Positions 1-6,316 of a stretch of DNA of 64,000 bases are shown here, one piece after another; the stretch's first letter is position 1, and each line of letters opens with the position of its first letter. The notes under the pieces were generated by a model, which was not told where the DNA came from, made no database searches, and was given only the letters and a program-made list of their open reading frames with translations. The DNA comes from a virus. The position numbers and the translations under genes were made by a program. The stretch spans positions 1 to 64,000 of IMG/VR virus record IMGVR_UViG_3300042308_000216. One strand, written 5' to 3'.

Positions 1-31
1 ATAGCCTCACACCTCAACACATTGTATTAAT

Positions 32-244
32 TTACTGCTCTTTTTCCATATCTAGACCTGTAGATACAGTTAAGATTAGAATAATAATGGTATGTAACAC
101 CCATATAGGTGAACATTGAATGTTATAGAATGTTTCCATAAATACAACAGACAATGTAAAATTAACAATAGAACCACCTATCATTAATAGGAAGAACATC
201 CCTGTTATCATCAGGAATGTTCTTAAGCTTGGATTATTTTTCAT
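32..244 (-). CDS. Small two-helix membrane protein, unknown function
   Basis: A 70-residue protein with two hydrophobic stretches, about residues 8-35 and 46-60, separated by a short polar turn, so it is predicted to sit in the inner membrane with two helices. It follows a 34-residue membrane micro-protein whose stop codon lies two bases upstream of this start, so the two are probably co-translated. I recognise no family. It lies in the minus-strand block opposite the late genes, the usual position of early, host-takeover genes in crAss-like phages; early expression is inferred from position only. Confidence 0.6.
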   Translation of the reverse strand: MKNNPSLRTFLMITGMFFLLMIGGSIVNFTLSVVFMETFYNIQCSPIWVLHTIIILILTVSTGLDMEKEQ

Positions 245-246
245 AT

Positions 247-351
247 CTATTTAATTTTAGGATTAAAATCATTGTAAATTTGAAGAAAGCCCATACCTGT
301 AATCACACCTGCAACCCAGCAGAATATGAGTAAATAGTCATTGAAAGTCAT
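247..351 (-). CDS. 34-residue membrane micro-protein
   Basis: An ORF of 34 codons (begins MTFNDYLLIF, ends NDFNPKIK, stop TAG) with one hydrophobic segment at residues 7-25. Its stop is two bases from the start of the next minus-strand gene, which favours a real translationally coupled pair. A loose -7-like element (CAAAGTTG on the plus strand, positions 376-383) lies about 25 bases upstream. Function unknown; small single-helix proteins are common among phage early genes. Confidence 0.5.
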   Translation of the reverse strand: MTFNDYLLIFCWVAGVITGMGFLQIYNDFNPKIK

Positions 352-868
352 GAGATTTAGAATTAGAAGGTTAGACAAAGTTGAGGACTCGCAATCTTTG
401 GTAGATCACTTATAAGGTTCGTTTTTATCCCCCTTATCATTTTAGATAGATAAATTAACTGTATTCACACACTTTACCAAAGTATGTTAAAAGAAACTTG
501 CAGTTCCTACAGTTAATCAGCCGTTATACCTAAGTATATTGAACTTTAAATCAGTATTCCACTACTGAGCAAGTACCAACGGGATGGAATTTGTATCCGT
601 TGAGATAATAGTTTTAAACAAGCTTTTGGCTGTTAAACTACAACTAGTTCTCACACTAATTGTTAAAGTTCCTGATTTTTAAGTCTGCACTAATTCCATG
701 TTACACTTATCAGAGTGTTTGATATCATCCCATTGTCCTATCTATAGATAGTATGCACTGATATGCATTGGATGAAACATGGTAATAGCCCCACAGGATT
801 GTCAGAGTTTATCAACTCTAAAGAAAAAATAAGCAGTTTATGACTTGCTTAGGTCTTGGAAACTATAA

Positions 869-940
869 CTAATCAAAGTCATAGTCCTGAATGTCTCTGA
901 TGATAACACCATTAACAACAGTAACGCGTTCTCTATACAT
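869..940 (-). CDS. Possible 23-residue micro-protein
   Basis: A short ORF reading MYRERVTVV then NGVIIRDIQDYDFD and stop TAG. The acidic, ordered-looking composition resembles coding sequence more than the random peptides elsewhere in this region. A 33-residue plus-strand ORF overlaps it and looks less natural. Without homologues this is a weak call. If real, it belongs with the minus-strand small genes at the left edge. Confidence 0.25.
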   Translation of the reverse strand: MYRERVTVVNGVIIRDIQDYDFD

Positions 941-1002
941 GGGAATATGTATTAGAAGGTTTATGTGCTATATTTTAACAAATGATGAGTAACAGCACGT
1001 AA

Positions 1003-1045
1003 CTCAATAAAGTAAGAGAATGATAGCACAGATGCTATCACTCTC
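1003..1045 (-). terminator. Intrinsic terminator of the minus-strand gene ending at 1062
   Basis: A 13-base-pair stem at 1016-1045 (GAGAGTGATAGCA, tetraloop TCTG, TGCTATCATTCTC on the minus strand) begins 17 bases after the stop codon. One pair is G-U on the minus strand but would be an A-C mismatch on the plus strand, which supports minus-strand function. The downstream tract TTACTTTATT is only moderately T-rich. Confidence 0.6.
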
Positions 1046-1061
1046 TAACTCTCACTAAATG

Positions 1062-1442
1062 CTACTTAGCACCTAGCATTACCTGATAGAATGTTCCATT
1101 CTCATTAGTAGCTTCTACTAACTTATGAGAATCATCAGGAATGTTAAATGCAAAGCCAATCTCTAATGCAGTATTAGTACGTAACCATGCTTTAGTCCCG
1201 ATAACAAAATCAGGAGCACCATCAGGTAACACACTTACAGCATTAGAGAATACACCTGGATTAGTTGCAGATGGTTTGCTAGAAATAACGATGAACTTAG
1301 CCATGACTTTAGGGGATGGTACATTAGTTATGAACTGAAAGGAACTATTCCCTACAGCACTTTGACAGGGGTACCATACCTGCCCAACCTTAGTGGGGGT
1401 AGTTTGCATAAGGTGGTACCCATTCCCATACTCACAAAACAT
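1062..1442 (-). CDS. Hypothetical 126-residue protein
   Basis: A 126-residue soluble protein with no signal peptide or membrane segment and no motif I recognise. It is followed at once by a hairpin terminator, so it is a genuine transcribed unit. It starts beside the divergent control region, opposite the late operon, which suggests early expression. An internal methionine at residue 47 (MAKFIVISSKP) looks like a natural N-terminus and is an alternative start giving an 80-residue protein; I see no promoter motif that decides between them. Confidence 0.6.
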   Translation of the reverse strand: MFCEYGNGYHLMQTTPTKVGQVWYPCQSAVGNSSFQFITNVPSPKVMAKFIVISSKPSATNPGVFSNAVSVLPDGAPDFVIGTKAWLRTNTALEIGFAFNIPDDSHKLVEATNENGTFYQVMLGAK

Positions 1443-1469
1443 TTTTGTTTTTTATAAAAAATTTTTATC

Positions 1470-1477
1470 TACCTTTG
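1470..1477 (+). promoter_or_regulatory. Promoter -7 element TACCTTTG
   Basis: Exact match to the Bacteroidota -7 consensus TAnnTTTG, identical to the element in front of the gene at 11701. It faces the late genes, but a second promoter lies at 1781 just before the first sizeable gene, so this one must make an RNA covering roughly 1483-1800 first. Confidence 0.55.
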
Positions 1478-1558
1478 TACTGTAACCTAATTTTAATACA
1501 CCTCTTAAAGTTAGACCACCCATAAGTAAAAGTGGGTTAGAAGTTGGATCAAAGGTTT

Positions 1559-1687
1559 ATGAATAATAGACTAAGTTTCTCCGATAGTTACAAAAATGAT
1601 TTTGATATAATTGTAGGACTACCACCAACGTGTAAGGGAAAGAGTAGGCTAGGGGCTAAAAACCAACTACAGGAAATTCAAAATTAA
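1559..1687 (+). CDS. Possible 42-residue protein in the divergent control region
   Basis: An ORF of 42 codons (begins MNNRLSFSDSYKND, ends QLQEIQN) lies about 80 bases downstream of the TACCTTTG promoter and before the promoter at 1781. Composition is plausible for a small basic protein, with no hydrophobic segment. The remaining flanks, 1478-1558 and 1688-1780, hold nothing I can identify. It could equally be an untranslated leader or small RNA. Confidence 0.3.
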   Translation: MNNRLSFSDSYKNDFDIIVGLPPTCKGKSRLGAKNQLQEIQN

Positions 1688-1780
1688 CATTCAAACCTCA
1701 AGGGGAAAATTATATCTACTCAGCAACAGGTAGTTAACATATAATCTATCTTTTTATTTTGGATATCCAAACTATGGTTT

Positions 1781-1788
1781 TACATTTG
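1781..1788 (+). promoter_or_regulatory. Promoter -7 element TACATTTG
   Basis: Exact TAnnTTTG match ending 16 bases before the start codon at 1805. It probably drives the first late or middle transcript, beginning with the GroES-like gene. Confidence 0.65.
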
Positions 1789-1804
1789 TAAAAAACTATA
1801 AGAT

Positions 1805-2125
1805 ATGATAATGTATGAACCACACCCTAAGGGTATTTTAATTGAGTACAAGGAAGCAACTAAAACTTCAACTGGAGTTTACCTTCCTGATGGAATGCAG
1901 AATTTTGAATTAGATGACTATAATGGTGATACCATTATGGCTGTTGGTAAAGATGTTGAGCTTTATAAAGTAGGAGATACAGTTATGTTTTTCCCTCATT
2001 CTATTCCAACTAGCTTTCAAGGTAAAGATTCTGATGGTGTAAAACACAAATACCAAATGTTTAGAGAAGCTGACATCTGCTGCAAGTGTATTGTTAATAC
2101 TATTGAGCCTCCAACAATTTTATAA
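1805..2125 (+). CDS. GroES-like co-chaperonin
   Basis: A 106-residue protein with the GroES layout: N-terminal strand GILIEYKEA, then GVYLPDG where GroES has its GGIVL-type turn, the core TIMAVGKDVELYKVGDTVMF matching the VVAVG and VKVGDxVxF signature, and C-terminal strand READICCKCIV matching the xESDILAIV edge. Length fits GroES (about 95-100) and phage co-chaperonins such as T4 gp31. By analogy it would cap host GroEL and help fold the major capsid protein. The mobile-loop region (residues 15-30) is short, so GroEL binding is inferred. It is the first substantial gene after the control region and its stop overlaps the next start. Confidence 0.7.
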   Translation: MIMYEPHPKGILIEYKEATKTSTGVYLPDGMQNFELDDYNGDTIMAVGKDVELYKVGDTVMFFPHSIPTSFQGKDSDGVKHKYQMFREADICCKCIVNTIEPPTIL

Positions 2126-2349
2126 TGCTACAGTTAAATCCACCATTATGGTTATATATTCCAGAATTTGAAGCTTATGGTTTAGCTCACTTTGTTGAGA
2201 ACCATGGATTAGAGCATCATTTATACTGGACTGTATTTATGGATAATGGTGAGATTTGGACTTTACCTAATAATAGAGTAAGGGCTGGGTATAATAATAC
2301 TTTAGATAGACATGAAAAGAATAGAAATAAATGCAAGCCAACTCAATGA
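2125..2349 (+). CDS. Small conserved phage protein of the DNGExWTxxNxxVR type
   Basis: A 74-residue protein starting inside the stop codon of the GroES-like gene (TAATG overlap), so translation is coupled. The centre reads YWTVFMDNGEIWTLPNNRVR, a pattern I recall from small proteins near the packaging genes of other phages; its role is unknown. The C-terminus is basic and overlaps the next gene by 38 bases. No membrane segment. Confidence 0.6.
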   Translation: MLQLNPPLWLYIPEFEAYGLAHFVENHGLEHHLYWTVFMDNGEIWTLPNNRVRAGYNNTLDRHEKNRNKCKPTQ

Positions 2350-2521
2350 GTTGTATACTACAGTAAATCACTTGCATAAGAATAAGCAACTAACTGAACA
2401 TATGGATGCAGATATAGAACATGGTGGCAATGTCATTAGGTTTATATATGATAGGAATATGGGAAGAAGAGGGTCTTGGGTAGTCATCACACCTATTAGT
2501 GTGGTGTATGATGAGGATTAA
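2312..2521 (+). CDS. Hypothetical 69-residue protein
   Basis: Begins MKRIEINASQLNELY and overlaps the previous gene by 38 bases in another frame. It reads as an N-terminal helix followed by beta strands (GGNVIRFIYDR, GSWVVITPISVVYDED). No recognised domain. Its stop codon lies inside the promoter motif for the next gene. Confidence 0.55.
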   Translation: MKRIEINASQLNELYTTVNHLHKNKQLTEHMDADIEHGGNVIRFIYDRNMGRRGSWVVITPISVVYDED

Positions 2522-2534
2522 TTTTGTATTTTTG
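2519..2534 (+). promoter_or_regulatory. Tandem promoter -7 elements TAATTTTG and TATTTTTG
   Basis: Two adjacent exact TAnnTTTG matches; the second ends 18 bases before the start codon at 2552. The first contains the TAA stop of the preceding gene. Together they probably give an internal start for the transcript leading into the IHF-like, Dps-like and terminase genes. Confidence 0.5.
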
Positions 2535-2551
2535 TTTAAAGATTCTAAACA

Positions 2552-2842
2552 ATGATTATAGATCCTAAGTGTGGATCAAATACAGTAGTGTTTGTTCACA
2601 AAGAATTTGATGCAGTAATAGAAAAACTAGGTGTATACACAGAACTTGCTAAGAAATTTATTAAAAGGAATAAAAGGTATCAGTATATCAAACATGTGGA
2701 GAAACTTCCTGACGGAAAATGGGTCTTGGTTTTTAAAGTACTGCCATCTAATCATGAATCTATTAAGGAATATAATAGGATTGTAGAAGGTAGTAAGAGA
2801 GAACTCTGGATTAATTACTTAAACCACTTTATAATAGGATGA
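2552..2842 (+). CDS. Hypothetical 96-residue basic protein
   Basis: A 96-residue protein, lysine-rich in the middle (ELAKKFIKRNKRYQYIKHVEK), with alternating strand-like segments and an aromatic C-terminus. I recognise no family. It overlaps the next start by four bases, consistent with coupled translation in a packaging-gene operon. Confidence 0.55.
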   Translation: MIIDPKCGSNTVVFVHKEFDAVIEKLGVYTELAKKFIKRNKRYQYIKHVEKLPDGKWVLVFKVLPSNHESIKEYNRIVEGSKRELWINYLNHFIIG

Positions 2843-3162
2843 TAATCAAAGCTCTTGAACAAACTTTTACTATTAAAGATTCTAAAGACGAGAATGGAGA
2901 ACCCATCACTCTTGAGATTCCAGGAAAGTTTATAGTCAAGAGAGTTGAGATTCATGAAGTAATGGAGTTCTCAGAAATTATTAATGAGAGAACTAATAAA
3001 CCATACAAAACTAGATGCCTACTTAGGACTATAGATGGTTGGTTACCTGTTAAACATTCTTTTGAACAGTTAATGGAAATGAAGAATACACCACAAAGAG
3101 TAATAATACGAGGATTATATGCTGCAGCAAGAGGTAGTAAAAGTACTAACAGAAATAAGTAA
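2839..3162 (+). CDS. Hypothetical 107-residue protein
   Basis: A 107-residue, mainly beta-type protein (FTIKDSKDENGEPITLEIPGKFIVKRVEI) with a basic C-terminal tail (AAARGSKSTNRNK). The four-base overlap with the preceding gene and the 44-base overlap with the IHF-like gene show a compact operon. No recognised domain; function unknown. Confidence 0.55.
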   Translation: MIIKALEQTFTIKDSKDENGEPITLEIPGKFIVKRVEIHEVMEFSEIINERTNKPYKTRCLLRTIDGWLPVKHSFEQLMEMKNTPQRVIIRGLYAAARGSKSTNRNK

Positions 3163-3382
3163 AAGGCATAATATATCATACAAAGATGCTAAGAGTATTT
3201 ACTGTGATGTGTTTGTTTTTTTAGAAGAAGAGTTTAGTAAAATAAATGATAATAATCCAGAAACTTGGAATAGTAACTGTATTGTCAAAAATTTTGGTAA
3301 ATTTGTAGTAAATAAAAGTAAATTAAAAAGATATGGAACTATCAAAAAGATTAAGGGAGAACCCAATGAACTCCCCACTTAA
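3119..3382 (+). CDS. IHF/HU-like DNA-binding protein
   Basis: An 87-residue protein of HU/IHF size. The N-terminal half is helical (VVKVLTEISKRHNISYKDAKSIYCDV) and is followed by IVKNFGKFVVNKSKLKR, which matches the conserved start of the IHF beta-arm region (xLxGFGxFxVxxRxxR). IHF-like subunits next to the packaging genes are a recognised feature of crAss-like phages. It would bend DNA, perhaps at the packaging site or during condensation. A second, more divergent member is encoded at 32721. Its start lies within the previous gene. Confidence 0.65.
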   Translation: MLQQEVVKVLTEISKRHNISYKDAKSIYCDVFVFLEEEFSKINDNNPETWNSNCIVKNFGKFVVNKSKLKRYGTIKKIKGEPNELPT

Positions 3383-3716
3383 GTTTATAGGAAGATTATT
3401 TGAACTTAGGGATGCTGCTCATGTTGAGCATTTAAAAACTAGAAGCTTTGCAGCACACAGTGCACTCAACGGATTTTATGATGAACTACTTGAATTAGCT
3501 GATGGCTTTGTAGAAAGCTACCAAGGTAAACATGGTATTGTTAACATTGATATTAAATACACAAAGCCAGATAGTTTCTTAACTTATCTTGAAGAGTTTG
3601 CTAAATATGTAGAAAGTTCAAGAGATGTGTTTAAAGATGAGTTTTTAAAAAACCAAGTTGATGAGATTGCATCACTAGCATACTCTACAATTTATAAATT
3701 AACATACCTTAAGTAA
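3366..3716 (+). CDS. DUF5856-type, Dps/ferritin-like phage protein
   Basis: The segment LKFIGRLFELRDAAHVEHLKTRSFAAHSALNGFYDELLELADGFVESYQG, all helical with regularly placed His, Glu and Asp, matches my memory of the DUF5856 family of large phages, a four-helix bundle related to Dps (starvation DNA-binding) proteins. The role in phages is unknown; DNA or metal binding is possible. I start it at 3366 (MNSPLKFIG), where family similarity begins and overlap with the IHF-like gene falls to 17 bases; the alternative start at 3333 adds eleven basic residues. Confidence 0.6.
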   Translation: MNSPLKFIGRLFELRDAAHVEHLKTRSFAAHSALNGFYDELLELADGFVESYQGKHGIVNIDIKYTKPDSFLTYLEEFAKYVESSRDVFKDEFLKNQVDEIASLAYSTIYKLTYLK

Positions 3717-4237
3717 TGAAGATTTTTGATCTAAAGGATAATGAGATTACTATCTCACCAGAGATCTTAACTATTGAGTGTTTTGAGACTCTTTGGAAGA
3801 GTGATAAGAGTAAAAATAAGATTAATGCTTACAACGACTTTAAGTATATTTACCATTTATGTGATTTCAACTCTCCATATAATAACTACTCAGAAGAAAA
3901 AAGAATTGAAGCAATCAAAGAGGAAGTTATCGGTAACAAAGAATATCAAGCTTCAGAGCAAGTCCAGCAGGCTTGTAAGATATACAAAGGACTAAAGGAA
4001 ACACCTATTGAAAGGTTGTTTAATAGTGTTAAGGATAAGATAGAAGAGATGTCAGACTATTTAAAAGAGAATACTCTTGATAGTGAATCAGTTACACCAG
4101 TATTGAAGATAATGGATTCTATTAGTAAGGTAATCTCACAATACAAGACATTAGAATCAGCAGTTAAATCTGAGAAAGAAACTACTGCTATTAAGAATAG
4201 AGGAGATAAAATTGTAAACACATCTTTTAATGTATGA
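3716..4237 (+). CDS. Candidate small terminase subunit (unproven)
   Basis: A 173-residue, largely helical, charged protein directly before the large terminase and overlapping it by four bases. The C-terminal half (about residues 95-160) looks like a long coiled coil (VKDKIEEMSDYLKENT, ILKIMDSISKVISQYKTLESAVKSEKE), as small terminases use to oligomerise. I cannot identify a DNA-binding helix-turn-helix. The assignment rests on position and architecture; an unrelated packaging accessory is possible. Confidence 0.4.
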   Translation: MKIFDLKDNEITISPEILTIECFETLWKSDKSKNKINAYNDFKYIYHLCDFNSPYNNYSEEKRIEAIKEEVIGNKEYQASEQVQQACKIYKGLKETPIERLFNSVKDKIEEMSDYLKENTLDSESVTPVLKIMDSISKVISQYKTLESAVKSEKETTAIKNRGDKIVNTSFNV

Positions 4238-6276
4238 TATTAAGTAATACAAAAGCATTCCTAGAGGCTAGAACAGAGTTTGAAACTACGGGATTTTATA
4301 CTAAAGCTCTTATTGGTACATACCAGTATAATGAGTTTTGGAAAGAGGAAGTAAGAAAGTGTATGGAAGGTGTAACTATAGGTAATGTCACAATACCTGG
4401 AACATATTATTTCTACCTGAACTACACTAGGATGCTTTTAAAAGATGAAAAAACTGGAAGAAAGACTGAAGGATTTCCTAGATTTACAGATGTAGATTTA
4501 GAATTCTTTACGTTAATTGAGCAAGCAAGAAAAGAGAAAAAAGGTTTTATCATGGTTAAGCCAAGAAGAACTGGATTTTCTTACAAGAATGCTGCACTAG
4601 TTGTACATGAATACAATTTTTTTAGAAATGCCAAGTGTATTATCTCTGCTTATGAAAATAAGTACTCAGATAATACAATGGCTATGACATTAAATAATAT
4701 TAACTTTTTAGATCAAAATACTGTATGGTATAAACCTAGAAACCCTAATACTCAAGACTATGTGAAGTCTAGACATCAACAAAAGATGGAAGATGGTAGA
4801 GATGTATGGGTAGGTTATCAATCTGATATTAGAAAAATTACATTTAAAGATAACTCATTTGCATCTGCAGGTATGAGTAGCTCTATTTTCCTATTTGAGG
4901 AAGCAGGTATCTTTAGTAATATCATAGAATCATACAATATTTCTGAGCCTTGCTGGAAAGATGGAGATGATGTTATTGGTATTCCTATTATTTATGGTAC
5001 AGGTGGAGACATGGGTGGTGGAACTGCTGCATTTTCTGAAATGTATTATGACCCAGAAAGGTTTAATCTCTTAGCATTCCCTAATGAGTGGGAACCTGAG
5101 AAGGGTAACCAACAATGTGGGTGGTTTTTACCATCTACTAAACAAAGATTTGGTGTATTCACTGACAAAGAAACTAAAAAAACTGTACCATTAGTAGATA
5201 ATGATGGAAATTCTAATGAAGAGTATGCTTTAAAGTCAATTATGGCTTATAGAGAAACTAAAAAAGGTAATCCATCAGCTTATAGAGATGCAGTAACACA
5301 ATATCCACTCACACCATCAGAAGCATTCTTAGTAACATCAGGAAATATGTTTCCTACTATGCTACTTAATGAAAGATTGGCTGATATTAAGGTTAATTCT
5401 CAAAAATATGTTGAGAGTAATTGGGTTGGTTACATTACACCACAAGAAGATGGTGAATTAAGGTTCACATCTATGGATAATGTATTACCACTTAGAGATT
5501 ATCCTATTAAACGTAGACCAGATGATGATATTAAGGGGTGTATTGAGGTTTATGAGCAACCTCAAAAAGATAGTGATGGGAAAGTCTTTGTTAGAAGGTA
5601 TGTTGTAGGTATTGACCCCTATGATGATGACTATTCTACTACAGATTCTGTAGGTTGTGCCTTTGTATTTGATAGATTTACTAGAAGAATAGTAGCTGAG
5701 TACACAGGTAGACCACAATTAGCTAAAGAATTCTATGAAAACTGTAGAAAGTTAATAGTATATTACAATGCTGCAGGATTTCCTGAGATTAATAAGTTAG
5801 GTTTTGTTACTTACATGGAACACAGAAAGTGTTTGCATATGTTAGCAGAAACTCCAGTACAACTTAGAGATAAGATTGAATGGAAACCTAATTTAAATAC
5901 ATCTTATGGGTTTAAAGCTACAGAAAGAACAAATACATGGGGTAGAGAGTTAATTAGAGAATGGTTATTAGAACCAATTGAACCTAACTCAGAAATACTT
6001 AATGTTAATAGACTCCGTTCTACAGGATTAATACAAGAATTGATTAAGTGGAATAAGGATGGAAACTTTGATAGAGTGTCAGCATTAATTGCTGTATTAA
6101 TACTAGATGTAACTTTAAACAAACAAGCAATACAAGCTGAAACAAGAAGTACTAAAAACTTTTTAGAATCTGACTTCTTTAAAGAAAGAGGATTTTTAAA
6201 GCACAGTGATGACCCATTTGCTGATAACAGCTATAGTGAAGGCGGTGCTTTTTTTAACAACATGTTTACCAAGTAA
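4234..6276 (+). CDS. terL: Large terminase subunit (packaging ATPase/nuclease)
   Basis: A 680-residue terminase of crAss type. It pumps DNA into the procapsid and cuts the concatemer. The N-terminal ATPase has an atypical Walker A, KPRRTGFSYK (residues 109-118), and a Walker B with catalytic glutamates, SIFLFEEAG (E222/E223). The C-terminal RNase H-like nuclease begins near VVGIDPYDDDYS, with D461 as first metal-binding aspartate and further acidic residues after it. Length is usual for the group. The start overlaps the upstream gene by four bases; the portal follows after 40 bases containing a promoter. Confidence 0.93.
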   Translation: MILSNTKAFLEARTEFETTGFYTKALIGTYQYNEFWKEEVRKCMEGVTIGNVTIPGTYYFYLNYTRMLLKDEKTGRKTEGFPRFTDVDLEFFTLIEQARKEKKGFIMVKPRRTGFSYKNAALVVHEYNFFRNAKCIISAYENKYSDNTMAMTLNNINFLDQNTVWYKPRNPNTQDYVKSRHQQKMEDGRDVWVGYQSDIRKITFKDNSFASAGMSSSIFLFEEAGIFSNIIESYNISEPCWKDGDDVIGIPIIYGTGGDMGGGTAAFSEMYYDPERFNLLAFPNEWEPEKGNQQCGWFLPSTKQRFGVFTDKETKKTVPLVDNDGNSNEEYALKSIMAYRETKKGNPSAYRDAVTQYPLTPSEAFLVTSGNMFPTMLLNERLADIKVNSQKYVESNWVGYITPQEDGELRFTSMDNVLPLRDYPIKRRPDDDIKGCIEVYEQPQKDSDGKVFVRRYVVGIDPYDDDYSTTDSVGCAFVFDRFTRRIVAEYTGRPQLAKEFYENCRKLIVYYNAAGFPEINKLGFVTYMEHRKCLHMLAETPVQLRDKIEWKPNLNTSYGFKATERTNTWGRELIREWLLEPIEPNSEILNVNRLRSTGLIQELIKWNKDGNFDRVSALIAVLILDVTLNKQAIQAETRSTKNFLESDFFKERGFLKHSDDPFADNSYSEGGAFFNNMFTK

Positions 6277-6277
6277 T

Positions 6278-6312
6278 AATTTGTAAACTAAATAAACGTA
6301 AATTTGTAAACT
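6278..6312 (+). promoter_or_regulatory. Promoter with a 12-base direct repeat before the portal gene
   Basis: AATTTGTAAACT occurs at 6278-6289 and again at 6301-6312, 23 bases apart. The second copy carries an exact -7 element, TAAATTTG (6299-6306), ten bases before the portal start codon. The first copy is near-consensus (ATAATTTG). This looks like a duplicated promoter core. Confidence 0.5.
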
Positions 6313-6316
6313 TAAT

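Larger units (their letters stand above)
352..1061. other. Gene-poor, hairpin-rich stretch
   Basis: About 700 bases without a normal-sized ORF on either strand. It contains a run of inverted repeats: ACTTGC 496-501 with GCAAGT 569-574, enclosing AGTTC/GAACT (502-506/541-545), TATAC/GTATA (525-529/534-538) and TCAGTA/TACTGA (551-556/563-568); CAACGG(G)AT/ATCCGTTG (577-602); TAGTTT/AAACTA (609-640); CAACTAGT/ACTAATTG (641-662, one mismatch); a 14-base palindrome at 738-751; AGAGTT/AACTCT (804-819); TATGACTT/AAGTCATA (839-883); ATACAT/ATGTAT (935-952); TTATGTGCT/AGCACGTAA (961-1002). Short hairpins occur by chance in AT-rich DNA; the longer ones are less easily dismissed. It may be an untranslated RNA, a replication origin or decayed genes. 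Confidence 0.4.

Noticed and set aside
363-440. 25-codon minus-strand ORF before the 34-residue gene
   Set aside because: The product (begins MIRGIKTNL) shows no coding-like features, and an ORF of this length is expected by chance.
496-578. tRNA-like fold ending in ACCA
   Set aside because: The acceptor-like helix and a T-arm-like hairpin are present, but the loop has six bases with a pyrimidine at the conserved purine position, no GG-bearing D-loop exists and no seven-base anticodon loop forms. I keep it as unexplained structure, not as a tRNA.
584-682. 32-codon plus-strand ORF of hydrophobic residues
   Set aside because: It lies over several inverted repeats, has no promoter motif upstream, and faces away from the surrounding minus-strand genes.
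839-890. Possible group I intron core (an AAGTCATAGTCC-like S element after ACTATAAC)
   Set aside because: The short match to the R and S elements is tempting, but I find no P4-P6 or P3/P8 pairing, no interrupted gene on either side and no splice-site guide.
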